A stretch of DNA of 64,000 nt from Calditrichales bacterium MX18-03 (lineage in GTDB: Bacteria > Bacillota > Clostridia > Lutisporales > Lutisporaceae), in NCBI GenBank assembly GCA_021083345.1, contig JAJGRE010000001.1:930001-994000 (forward strand). Direction: 5' to 3'. This document shows positions 15,618-23,408 of the stretch, piece after piece. Position 1 is the first letter of the stretch. Every line of letters starts with the position of its first letter. The position numbers were made by a program, and so were the translations under genes. Below the pieces are notes generated by a model. That model worked only from the letters and a program-made list of their open reading frames with translations, was not told the origin of the DNA and searched no databases.

Positions 15618-16136
15618 TTAATAATAAGCCTTCGCAATGGCTTTGATTTTTTCCATCAACGCGTCGATGGAATGCTTCCTGCTGCGCCCGCATGCATGTG
15701 CTTCATCCTCGCACAGCAGGCATTTGCGTTTGGGATACCCCATCATTTCCCTGGAAATGTTGCAGCCATCGAGTCCAATGACGTCAAAGTCAAACAATCT
15801 TCCCATGGGATGTGCATCTTCTATCTCCAGCATGCATTCCTTCAGAATGCGCTCATCCAGCTTCACTGCCAGCAGTGCTTCATACCCTGTATCCAGCAAG
15901 TAAGTTTCTTTGAAAACAATTTTACGCTTACCTTCAGATAGTTTTTCCAGCAGTGCTGCAAATCCGGTCTCAAAAACTCTGCAGCTCATAGGCATCCTTT
16001 TGCAGGCACCCGGCATATTGACTGTAAATGAGACTATGGGTGCTTCAAAGATTTCAACCAGTTTTTTCTGCCTTGCTGCACGTGCTTCCCGTGAATCCAG
16101 CAGCTGCTCCAGTGTGATCTCGATGCCCTCGGTCAT
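15618..16136 (-). CDS. citX: CitX, apo-citrate lyase phosphoribosyl-dephospho-CoA transferase
   Basis: 172 residues, the standard size of a stand-alone CitX. The family pattern is clear: GRLFDFDVIG near residue 110, then RKCLLCEDEAHACGRSRKH. CitX transfers the prosthetic group made by CitG onto the serine of CitD. It follows citF by 3 bases in the same operon. CitX and CitG are separate here, unlike the fused CitXG of some bacteria. Confidence 0.92.
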   Translation of the reverse strand: MTEGIEITLEQLLDSREARAARQKKLVEIFEAPIVSFTVNMPGACKRMPMSCRVFETGFAALLEKLSEGKRKIVFKETYLLDTGYEALLAVKLDERILKECMLEIEDAHPMGRLFDFDVIGLDGCNISREMMGYPKRKCLLCEDEAHACGRSRKHSIDALMEKIKAIAKAYY

Positions 16137-16139
16137 ACT

Positions 16140-17696
16140 CTACTCCTTTTTTACCTGTCTGATGACGTCGATGATGGAACCATCCCGGTATTTGACCAGG
16201 CCAACGATTTTGTCCTCCCATTGGATGGGTTCCGGAATCCCGACGATGCGGTCGGTCTTGGCCTTCAGCTCCTCGATGGAAATCACCGGCAGCCTTGCAG
16301 CCTTCAGGTTGTACAGCAGGTCCTGCCGCACCGGGTTAACCGCTATTCCCTGGTCTGTTACCAGCACATCCACGGTATGCCCGGGTGTGATGACGGTATT
16401 GACCCTGTCCAGTATGGAGGGCATTCTGCCCCGGATAAGCGGTGCAACGATGATGGCTACCGAAGCGCCTGCAGCCGTATCGCTGTGCCCCCCCGAAGCG
16501 CCCCGGATAACACCGTCGGAGCCGGTAATGACGTTGACATTGAAGTCAAGGTCGATTTCCAGCGCACTAAGTACCACGACATCCAGTTGGTGTGCGGCGC
16601 AGCCTTCATTATCGGGGCTCGCATAATACTCCGCATCGATCTGGTGGTGGAAACGGTTGTTCTTCAGCGACTCCACCGCCCTCAGATCAAAGCTCTGAAC
16701 ATCCAGCAGCTTTTTAATCAAGCCTTCCTCGTGCAGCTCTACAATCTGCTGGGTAATACCGCCTAATGCGAAGCTGGCCTTGATATTGGCAGCAATCATT
16801 TTCTCCCTCAGGAAGCGTGTCGTGGCAAGTGATGCGCCGCCGGAACCCGTTTGAAGCGAAAAACCGTCTGCAAAATAGCCCGAGGCTTCGATGACATCCG
16901 CTGCACATTTTGCAATCAGGAGGTCTTTGGGGTTATTGGTATATCGAGTAGCTCCGGACACAATACCTTTTGAATCCCCGATGGAATCCACAACAACAAT
17001 ATAGTCCACTTGGGACTCCGGTATGCCGAAGGGCACATTAGGATAGCCCACCAGGTTATCCGTTATCAGGACCACCTGTTTTGCATGCAGAGCGTCAACC
17101 TTGGCATAGCCTAAGGAACCGCATGCAGAAGCCGCTGCGTTTTCCCGGGAGTACCCGTTTGCATTTCCGTAAGCATCGCTGGAGGGAACACCCAAGAAGG
17201 CTACATCTATGGGCAGCTCTCCGGAAGCGATTGCCCTGGCCCTGCCGCCATGGGAGTTGATAACAACGGGTATATTCATGAGCCCGTTGGATACCGCTTG
17301 AGCCAAAGCGCCTCTCAGGCCACTGGTTTCAATCCTTCTGACCACCCCGTTCTCTATATGTCCGATCAGGGGGGCATGTATATCCGACAGCGAGCTGGGC
17401 GCCAGGGTCAGATCCTTTATCCCCATTGCGGCGATGGTTTCCATGACCATATTCACCACATGATCCCCATTCCTGAAATGGTGATGAAAGGAAATGGTCA
17501 TGCCGTCTCTCAGACCTGTGGCTCTGACTGCTGCTTCAATTGATTCAATGATCTTGTTCCGCTCCGGATTTCTCTGCCGCTCCTTGGACCTTTGAAGGTT
17601 TTTCACCTGGCCGTTTGCCGTGACCTTCTGATACGTACGCAGTGCTCCGATTCCGGAAATATCAACGGGAATTTCTCTCCCTACTCCATTAAGCAT
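16140..17696 (-). CDS. citF: CitF, citrate lyase alpha subunit
   Basis: A 518-residue protein of the citrate lyase alpha family (citrate:acetyl-ACP transferase). It exchanges the acetyl group on the acyl carrier protein for citrate. Full length, with conserved GLRDGMTISFHHHFRNGD near residue 56 and GASGGHSDTAAG near residue 405. The start ATG follows the citE stop by 4 bases with GAGGTGATAG as ribosome site. Central gene of the citCDEFX block; acts in the cytoplasm as part of the alpha-beta-gamma complex. Confidence 0.95.
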   Translation of the reverse strand: MLNGVGREIPVDISGIGALRTYQKVTANGQVKNLQRSKERQRNPERNKIIESIEAAVRATGLRDGMTISFHHHFRNGDHVVNMVMETIAAMGIKDLTLAPSSLSDIHAPLIGHIENGVVRRIETSGLRGALAQAVSNGLMNIPVVINSHGGRARAIASGELPIDVAFLGVPSSDAYGNANGYSRENAAASACGSLGYAKVDALHAKQVVLITDNLVGYPNVPFGIPESQVDYIVVVDSIGDSKGIVSGATRYTNNPKDLLIAKCAADVIEASGYFADGFSLQTGSGGASLATTRFLREKMIAANIKASFALGGITQQIVELHEEGLIKKLLDVQSFDLRAVESLKNNRFHHQIDAEYYASPDNEGCAAHQLDVVVLSALEIDLDFNVNVITGSDGVIRGASGGHSDTAAGASVAIIVAPLIRGRMPSILDRVNTVITPGHTVDVLVTDQGIAVNPVRQDLLYNLKAARLPVISIEELKAKTDRIVGIPEPIQWEDKIVGLVKYRDGSIIDVIRQVKKE

Positions 17697-17700
17697 CCTA

Positions 17701-18591
17701 TCACCTCGCTAAAATATAACTGTTCTTTACGGCATCATTCAGCTCCAGAACCCTGCGTGCCCTTTCCACGATCGGCTTATCAATCATTCTGCCGTCGAGG
17801 CTGATGACACCTGATCCCTTTTCCTCTGCTTCCCCGATTGCCTCAATGATCCTGACGGATTTCCTGACCTCCTCTTCGGAGGGTGCAAACAGCTTGTGTA
17901 CGATTTCGATTTGTCTGGGATTGACGATGGATTTTCCATCAAAGCCCATTTGTTTGATTAATCTGACTTCCCTGGCAAAGCCTTCTTCGTCATTGACGTC
18001 AGAGAAAACGGTATCCAGAGCATCTATCCCTGCTGCCCGGGCAGCAAAAAGAATCTGGCTTCTGGCTGTCAGCAGCTCTATTCCTTCCGCTGACCGGCTT
18101 GTTTTCAGGTCTGTCACAAAGTCCTCCGCTCCGATGGCAATACCGATCAGACGCTTGCTGGCTGTAGCAATTCCGTATGCGTTTATAACCCCAAGCGCAC
18201 TTTCCACTGCTGCCATCAGCTTTATGGTGCCTTGCACCATGCCGATTTGCTCTTCTATCCGGCTGATCAGTGCATCTGCTTCTTTAACATCTTCCGGCGT
18301 CTCTGTCTTGGGCAGACGGATTGCATCCGGCTTTGCCCTTACCATGGCCTCAAAATCCGCCCCTCCATAGGGCGTGTTCAGACCGTTGACCCTTACCACC
18401 ACTTCAGTACAGCCGTAATCAATGGTTTTCAGTGAGTGGTATACCAGCTGCCTCGCAGCATCTTTCTCTTTGATGGAGACAGAATCCTCCAGATCAAACA
18501 TGATGGCATCAGAGCCGTAGATATGCGCATCTCTGATCATGCCTGGATGGTTGCCCGGTACATAAAGCATCGTTCGCCTCAGCCTACCCAT
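17701..18591 (-). CDS. citE: CitE, citrate lyase beta subunit
   Basis: A 296-residue HpcH/HpaI-fold lyase. It cleaves citryl-ACP to oxaloacetate and acetyl-ACP with a divalent metal. Visible motifs are LYVPGNHPGMI at the N-terminus, MFDLEDSV (metal and substrate region), VRVNGLNT, and GAEDFVTDL near residue 150. Start ATG behind GGGAGGTG, directly after citD. Size and motifs fit the beta subunit; its place between citD and citF rules out the related malyl-CoA lyases. Confidence 0.95.
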   Translation of the reverse strand: MGRLRRTMLYVPGNHPGMIRDAHIYGSDAIMFDLEDSVSIKEKDAARQLVYHSLKTIDYGCTEVVVRVNGLNTPYGGADFEAMVRAKPDAIRLPKTETPEDVKEADALISRIEEQIGMVQGTIKLMAAVESALGVINAYGIATASKRLIGIAIGAEDFVTDLKTSRSAEGIELLTARSQILFAARAAGIDALDTVFSDVNDEEGFAREVRLIKQMGFDGKSIVNPRQIEIVHKLFAPSEEEVRKSVRIIEAIGEAEEKGSGVISLDGRMIDKPIVERARRVLELNDAVKNSYILAR

Positions 18592-18885
18592 CTATTTCAC
18601 CTCCCATGGAAAACAGCTGCTGTGGGTTGCCCTGCTGACCGCCGTCAGCAGCCTGGCACGGATGGTGCAGTCCAGTGCCCCCTTATCGGTGGCGCGCACA
18701 AGCACATCTGTGATGCCCAACTCCTGCAAAGTTTCCTGGATAACATGCCTTATCTGGTTTCCAAACTGATTCAGAACCGTGCTCTTCAGCTGGATTTCAA
18801 TCCCCTTGCCCTCATTCTCCTCAATATGAATCGTAATATCGCTTGATTCAAGCGTTCCTGCTATTCCTGCCTGATGAATCTTCAT
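18592..18885 (-). CDS. citD: CitD, citrate lyase gamma subunit (acyl carrier protein)
   Basis: 97 residues with the start set at ATGAAGATTC, 9 bases after AGGAGG. With this start the acceptor serine in GTLESSD is residue 14, the classical position of the phosphoribosyl-dephospho-CoA attachment in CitD. An in-frame GTG three codons earlier is too close to the ribosome site. It carries the acetyl and citryl thioesters between CitF and CitE. Its stop is adjacent to the citE start. Confidence 0.95.
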   Translation of the reverse strand: MKIHQAGIAGTLESSDITIHIEENEGKGIEIQLKSTVLNQFGNQIRHVIQETLQELGITDVLVRATDKGALDCTIRARLLTAVSRATHSSCFPWEVK

Positions 18886-18899
18886 TTTGAACACCCTCC

Positions 18900-19946
18900 T
18901 TAATGCCTTCGACTGCCTGACCGAATTTGTCTGATAATTTCCTGAGCCTCCTCCGACAAGAGAAAGCTGTAAGTTGTCTCCGGCACAAGCGTTCTCACTT
19001 CCTGAAGCTTTTCCGACCGGATCAATTCACGTACCCGGGATGCGCTGATGGCCTCACCATCTGCCAGCTTCCTTGGTACGACCTCCACTTCTATGCCATG
19101 TACCGGGAGCAGCGCTTTCATTATGGCATTATATGCGGCAGTGACTTTGCAATAGGGCTCCTCCCCTACAAAGCGCTTCCTGATCCCAAGCGCCGGAGCG
19201 ATATACCGGGAAAATATTTCAAGATCCAGCTTTGCATGAGTCTCCACCAGCTCCTGATAGGTTTTGATGAAATATGAGGGAAAGGTTGCGTCGGAGATGA
19301 TATAATCCTTTCCCTGATGAAGTACCACATTGGAAAGGTGCCGTGTTCCTTCCTTTACAAGCCGGTATCGGATTTCTGCCGGAAAGCTGGACCGGTCCTC
19401 CCAAAGAACAAAGACGTGAAGCCGTTGGCACCTGGATGCAGCATATTCGATCAGATACCGGTGCCCCAATGTAAACGGATTGCAGTTTACAACAACTGCA
19501 GCCGAATCTGCTTTGCTCCCGTTTTCTTTGGCAAGTGTTTCAATATATCTCTTGATCCCATCCGGTCTGTTCTCCATAAGAACCACCTTTGACGGCACCT
19601 CAGCAATGGCATAAAAACCCAGTTCAGAGAAGATTGCCTTATTTTCCGGTTTTGTATAGACAAAAAGATGCGTTCTTTGTTTTTCATAAGCTTCACTGAT
19701 CAGATGGGATACCACTTTGGCGGATAATCCGGAGTTCTTGTATGCCTCATCCACTGCGATGCATTTTAAAACCCTACCATCCAATGCACCTGAAGCTGCC
19801 ATCTTTTCGCCATCCATTACCGCTACGGCATATTCAACATTCCCGTCCAGTGCCAAGCCCTGCCTTTCCAGAAATGCCAGCAGCCGATACTTTTCCTCAG
19901 GCAATTGAAGGTTGATTGTTTGCTCTCTGAAATTACCGTACCACAT
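18900..19946 (-). CDS. citC: CitC, [citrate (pro-3S)-lyase] ligase
   Basis: A 348-residue enzyme that acetylates the prosthetic group of CitD with acetate and ATP. An N-terminal GNAT-like domain (about 1-120) is followed by a nucleotidyltransferase domain with NCNPFTLGHRYLIEYA near residue 152 and the C-terminal EISASRVRELI loop (ISAS-R type). The start ATG is preceded by GGAGAG, 14 bases after the kinase stop, so the sensor kinase and the citrate genes are probably one transcript. Confidence 0.93.
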   Translation of the reverse strand: MWYGNFREQTINLQLPEEKYRLLAFLERQGLALDGNVEYAVAVMDGEKMAASGALDGRVLKCIAVDEAYKNSGLSAKVVSHLISEAYEKQRTHLFVYTKPENKAIFSELGFYAIAEVPSKVVLMENRPDGIKRYIETLAKENGSKADSAAVVVNCNPFTLGHRYLIEYAASRCQRLHVFVLWEDRSSFPAEIRYRLVKEGTRHLSNVVLHQGKDYIISDATFPSYFIKTYQELVETHAKLDLEIFSRYIAPALGIRKRFVGEEPYCKVTAAYNAIMKALLPVHGIEVEVVPRKLADGEAISASRVRELIRSEKLQEVRTLVPETTYSFLLSEEAQEIIRQIRSGSRRH

Positions 19947-19960
19947 CTCGATCTCTCCGT

Positions 19961-22231
19961 TTATTCTTCATTTTCAAAAACCTTGCTGATGGTCTTCGCC
20001 AATTGTTCGCCTGTAACAGGTTTGGCAACATATTCGTCGATGATCATCTTATCCAGGTAATCCAGAACCCTTTCCTCAACAAATCCTGTAACTATGATCA
20101 ACTTTATGCGGGGATTTATAACCTTGAGGCGCTCTGCAAGCTCCGTCCCTTTAATATAGGGCATGGTCTGGTCCATAACGGCAACATCGAATCTGGCCGG
20201 GTTGCGGCTGAATAATTTCAACGCCTCAATACTGTTTTCTTCTGCAACCACCTTAAAACCGAATTGCTCCAGCCCTTTTTTCATGACCCTCAGCACTTTC
20301 TGCTCATCATCCACCAACAGTACGGTTTTGGGCTGTTTCAAGCCCATGAAATGAATATGCTCTTGTTCTTCCTGCTTGTGCTGGATTCTGGGGAAATAGA
20401 CCTTGAAGGTGCTTCCTTTTCCAGTCTCACTCTCTACTGTGATAAGCCCTTTGTGGTTTTCAACAATACCCTGTACCACGAACAACCCCAGTCCCGTACC
20501 TTCACCCGTAGGCTTAGTAGTGAAAAACGGGTCATATATCTTTTCTATGGTTTCCTTGCTCATCCCATAGCCGTTATCGCTTACTGTAATGCATACGTAG
20601 GTATCCGCATCATGGGCAAATTTACTCAGTTCCCGGATATCGTCTCTTTTGACGGTGTCCAGTGATATTGCCATTGTTCCGCCTGAATACTTCATGGCGT
20701 GAAAGGCATTGGTACAAAGGTTGAAAATAACCTGATGGATCTGGACTCTGTTTGCCATAATACAGCCGGTATCGGTCTTTTCTTCAAAGACCACCTCTAC
20801 ATTGGGTGTTATGGTGGATCTTACCAGGTTCAGGGTTTCTTCCACGATCTGCCTGACTTGTACAGGCCTATACTTTGAGGCGTTATTGTCAGACCGGCTG
20901 AACACCAGAATCCGTTCAATGATATCCTTTGCTTTATGTGAAACATCATAGATCTCATTGATATAATCATAGCTCTCGCTGCCCTTGTCCAATTTGTTTC
21001 TCAGGATTTCCGCATATCCGAGGATTGGCGTCAGCAGGTTGTTAAACTCATGGGCTATTCCTCCGGTCAGTGTTCCCACAACCTGAAGCTTTTGGGAATG
21101 CTGCAGCTGCATATCCTTTTTTCTCAGTTCCTCCATTGCTGAATTCAATTCCTTGAGATATTTTGTCTCAACCTCCAGGGCTTCCTTGTTCTTTTGGATC
21201 TTTAGAATGATGAATATTGCTGTTGCCAGTATGAGAATAATGAAGATAAAAATTTCGATGATTTTTATCTGATTCTGCCTTAATGGAACTTCGACCTCAT
21301 CATAGGACATAACCATGGCAACGACCCAAAAATGTTCTCCCAAACGCGCTCTTGAAAATGCATTGAGCTTTTTGGTCTTTTCAAGCACCTCATCCGTCCA
21401 CCAATAGGAGTAGTACTCCTGTGTGCCTTCCTCATTGTTGTACTGCTGGTTAATAAGCTCCTCCAGCTCGCTGAAATCAAAATTGGGGTGAAGCTCTTTT
21501 CTGGTCTTGATGACATCGATACCTATCTGATCCGCTGCAGGGTGCATTAAAATTATGCCATTGTCATCCTTCACCATTCCGTAGCCCTTTTGCCCTACCT
21601 TTACAGGCATGACAAGCTTTTTATACATGGTCTCCAAGCTCACTGAGGCCGCAATGACCCCTTCAAACTCGCCGCCCAAAAATACCGGTTCAAACAGAAA
21701 AAGCTTGAACTGTCCGCTTTTATCCTGTCGGGCGCTGCTGAGAAATGAAGTCTTATCCCGCAATACCCGCTCGATATCCGCTCTAAGCATTGCATCATAC
21801 TCCAAAGCGGACTCTTCACCCATTCTGGGATAACGGTAAAGGATCCGTCCTTCTTTACTGATCTGATAGACTCTCTGGATATCGTTTTCCTGTGCATCGA
21901 CAAAAGCTTTCAATGCAGCCTGTACAGACGAATCGTTGGCATTTTTCATACCGAGTCCGATTTCACTGTTCAGGGCCAATATCTTCAAACTATCCATCTT
22001 TTCGCTTGCAAAAACCTCAAGGCTTCTGCTGGTGGATTTGCTGATGGTAAGAAGATGCTGCAGCTGCTGATCGATAATCATATTCCGGTTCGTTTTATAG
22101 GTCTGAAATGTCATTTGAACCAGTATGATAAGAAGCACCAGTATGATCAGGGTGGAATAAAAAATAATCTTCTTATTAAGAAGCTTGCGGATAACTGTGT
22201 TTATTTCAAACTTAATATCTTCTCCCGACAT
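19961..22231 (-). CDS. Hybrid sensor histidine kinase with extracytoplasmic Cache-like domain
   Basis: About 756 residues. Order: membrane helix (about 22-42), extracytoplasmic region of about 280 residues resembling a double-Cache sensor, second helix (about 325-345), short coiled linker, HisKA with the phospho-acceptor in GGIAHEFNN (His near 394), HATPase_c (NLCTNAFHAM, DNGYGM, GTGLGL) and a C-terminal receiver (VDDE near 640, acceptor Asp near 687 in AVMDQTMP). The start is placed at ATGTCGGG, 9 bases after GAGGAG. It lies 14 bases before citC and so is likely co-expressed with the citrate genes; the ligand may be citrate or another carboxylate. It is not a CitA-type kinase. Confidence 0.88.
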   Translation of the reverse strand: MSGEDIKFEINTVIRKLLNKKIIFYSTLIILVLLIILVQMTFQTYKTNRNMIIDQQLQHLLTISKSTSRSLEVFASEKMDSLKILALNSEIGLGMKNANDSSVQAALKAFVDAQENDIQRVYQISKEGRILYRYPRMGEESALEYDAMLRADIERVLRDKTSFLSSARQDKSGQFKLFLFEPVFLGGEFEGVIAASVSLETMYKKLVMPVKVGQKGYGMVKDDNGIILMHPAADQIGIDVIKTRKELHPNFDFSELEELINQQYNNEEGTQEYYSYWWTDEVLEKTKKLNAFSRARLGEHFWVVAMVMSYDEVEVPLRQNQIKIIEIFIFIILILATAIFIILKIQKNKEALEVETKYLKELNSAMEELRKKDMQLQHSQKLQVVGTLTGGIAHEFNNLLTPILGYAEILRNKLDKGSESYDYINEIYDVSHKAKDIIERILVFSRSDNNASKYRPVQVRQIVEETLNLVRSTITPNVEVVFEEKTDTGCIMANRVQIHQVIFNLCTNAFHAMKYSGGTMAISLDTVKRDDIRELSKFAHDADTYVCITVSDNGYGMSKETIEKIYDPFFTTKPTGEGTGLGLFVVQGIVENHKGLITVESETGKGSTFKVYFPRIQHKQEEQEHIHFMGLKQPKTVLLVDDEQKVLRVMKKGLEQFGFKVVAEENSIEALKLFSRNPARFDVAVMDQTMPYIKGTELAERLKVINPRIKLIIVTGFVEERVLDYLDKMIIDEYVAKPVTGEQLAKTISKVFENEE

Positions 22232-22386
22232 TTTATCACTCCTCATTGCGTCAGTACCTTTCTATCATTATACTTTGTCCATAGCCGTCCTTCCATATAG
22301 AAATACTGCCGCAGCGCTTCCGTTCCTGATCAACCGGCGGCATGCCGGCTGCTGATAAAATACAGGCTGCTTATTTTCCTTCACTA

Positions 22387-22435
22387 TCTTTAATGATAAA
22401 GCCTAAATCTTAAAATATTCTGACAAAGTCTTAAA
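22387..22435 (+). repeat. Three TCTTtAA direct repeats at 21-bp spacing
   Basis: TCTTTAA at 22387, TCTTAAA at 22408 and TCTTAAA at 22429: exact 21-base steps (two helical turns), ending 25 bases before the -35 box. This is the arrangement expected for OmpR/PhoB-type dimers binding head to tail, and suggests autoregulation. Confidence 0.5.
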
Positions 22436-22460
22436 GTTTTTTAAGATTTGCATGACTTTC

Positions 22461-22490
22461 TTGTTTTCCGATTCCGCAGGGTGGTATAAT
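22461..22490 (+). promoter_or_regulatory. Promoter of the response regulator gene
   Basis: TTGTTT (22461-22466), 18 bases, TATAAT (22485-22490) with an extended TGG just before the -10 box; 57 bases before the start codon. Confidence 0.7.
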
Positions 22491-22547
22491 TTTATATGCA
22501 ACTGTGTTTGCAAATTCCGTCATAATGCTCAAGGGAGGTTGGAGACA

Positions 22548-23246
22548 ATGGCAAAAACAAAAGTACTGATTGCCGATGATGAAGCTCATATCAGGAAATT
22601 GGTTGCAGCATCTCTTGAATGTGAGAACATAGAGGTCGTTCAGGCATGCAATGGAAGCGATGCGCTTGAGCTGGCGAGGCAAGACGCCTTTGATCTGATC
22701 ATTCTGGATATTATGATGGAGGATATCACCGGCTATGATGTCATCAGCAGAATACGTTCGCTGGGTATCAATACCCCGATTTTTCTCTTAAGCGGACGGA
22801 GTGAGGATCACGATAAAATCATCGGATACGGTATCGGCGCAGATGGTTATATCACAAAACCTTTCAGCCCCTCCGTGCTCTGTGCCCAAGTGAAGACACA
22901 CATCCGGCGCTACAAGGAGCTGCTTGGTGCAAAGGAAAAAAGCTCTAAAATAAACCTGGGCCCCTTTACTTTCAACGAAAAAACATACACCTGCAGCAAG
23001 AACGGCATCCTTTTGAATCTGTCGTCCAAGGAGCTGCAGCTTCTGAAGTTTTTCATGGAAAACCCCAACCAGGTTTTTACCAAGGAGCAGCTGTACCAGA
23101 ATGTATGGGGTGATATCGTCATTGATGATAATACCATCATGGTATATGTACGTCATCTCCGGTCGAAGATTGAGGATGTGCCCGAGAAACCCAAATACCT
23201 GCAGACCGTATGGGGAATCGGCTACAAGTTCTCGGCTGAAGGATAG
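22548..23246 (+). CDS. OmpR/PhoB-family response regulator
   Basis: 232 residues. The receiver domain has the acidic pair DD at 10-11, phospho-acceptor Asp54 and the conserved Lys near 104 in ITKPF. A winged-helix DNA-binding domain (about 130-230) ends in the usual YVRHLRSKIE and TVWGIGYKF. The start is ATG at 22548 behind GGGAGG; an upstream in-frame ATG adds 32 unsupported residues. It diverges from the hybrid kinase of the citrate operon, its most likely partner, although that kinase has its own receiver domain. The promoter shows direct repeats suited to autoregulation. Confidence 0.9.
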   Translation: MAKTKVLIADDEAHIRKLVAASLECENIEVVQACNGSDALELARQDAFDLIILDIMMEDITGYDVISRIRSLGINTPIFLLSGRSEDHDKIIGYGIGADGYITKPFSPSVLCAQVKTHIRRYKELLGAKEKSSKINLGPFTFNEKTYTCSKNGILLNLSSKELQLLKFFMENPNQVFTKEQLYQNVWGDIVIDDNTIMVYVRHLRSKIEDVPEKPKYLQTVWGIGYKFSAEG

Positions 23247-23249
23247 GAG

Positions 23250-23294
23250 AAGGGCTCTCCCGCCCTATGTCAATTCATAAGCTGGAAAGCCCTT
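23250..23294 (+). terminator. Terminator hairpin of the response regulator gene
   Basis: AAGGGCTCTCC (23250-23260) pairs with GGAAAGCCCTT (23284-23294) across a 23-base loop, 11 pairs with one G-U. On the minus strand the same element would form the 3' hairpin of the structured RNA described next. Confidence 0.55.
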
Positions 23295-23396
23295 CATTAG
23301 ATAGCTGCGCTTTTGCGTTAATGCGGTACGCCTAACGTGCTTACTCGGTAAGCTTTTATCCTGTTACGGAAAGGTGCGGCAGCAAAAGCACCCATC
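23250..23396 (-). ncRNA. Putative structured guide-type RNA downstream of the dead TnpB-like gene
   Basis: Minus-strand reading, directly 3' of the TnpB-like stop codon. A 10-bp helix, GUGCUUUUGC (23391-23382) with GCAAAAGCGC (23316-23307), encloses about 65 nt containing a UCC/GGA hairpin (23370-23359), a perfect GCUUAC-CGA-GUAAGC hairpin (23353-23339) and a GUUA/UAAC hairpin with an inner GCG/CGC pair (23336-23317). After the closing helix come 12 unpaired nt (23306-23295), then an 11-bp hairpin shared with the terminator on the other strand. A perfect TATAAT lies just upstream. Position and shape match the omega/guide RNAs encoded at the 3' end of tnpB genes. No family-specific sequence was recognised, so the call rests on structure and place. 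Confidence 0.55.
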
Positions 23397-23401
23397 TTAT
23401 A

Positions 23402-23407
23402 TTATAC
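23402..23407 (-). promoter_or_regulatory. -10 box for the structured RNA
   Basis: TATAAT on the minus strand, preceded directly by TG, begins one base after the TnpB-like stop codon. No good -35 hexamer is seen, as in some TG-assisted promoters. It predicts RNA starts near 23395. Confidence 0.45.
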
Positions 23408-23408
23408 A

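Larger units (their letters stand above)
22232..22547. other. Divergent regulatory region between kinase and response regulator
   Basis: No gene is seen here. It holds the response regulator promoter, three direct repeats and a small CCGGC/GCCGG hairpin (22334-22348). A promoter for the kinase-cit operon is expected on the minus strand, but no convincing -35/-10 pair could be chosen by eye. Confidence 0.5.

Noticed and set aside
23250-23407. The structured region as a known riboswitch or a CRISPR repeat
   Set aside because: No match to remembered riboswitch cores was found, no repeats occur nearby, and it lies 3' of a gene rather than in a leader.
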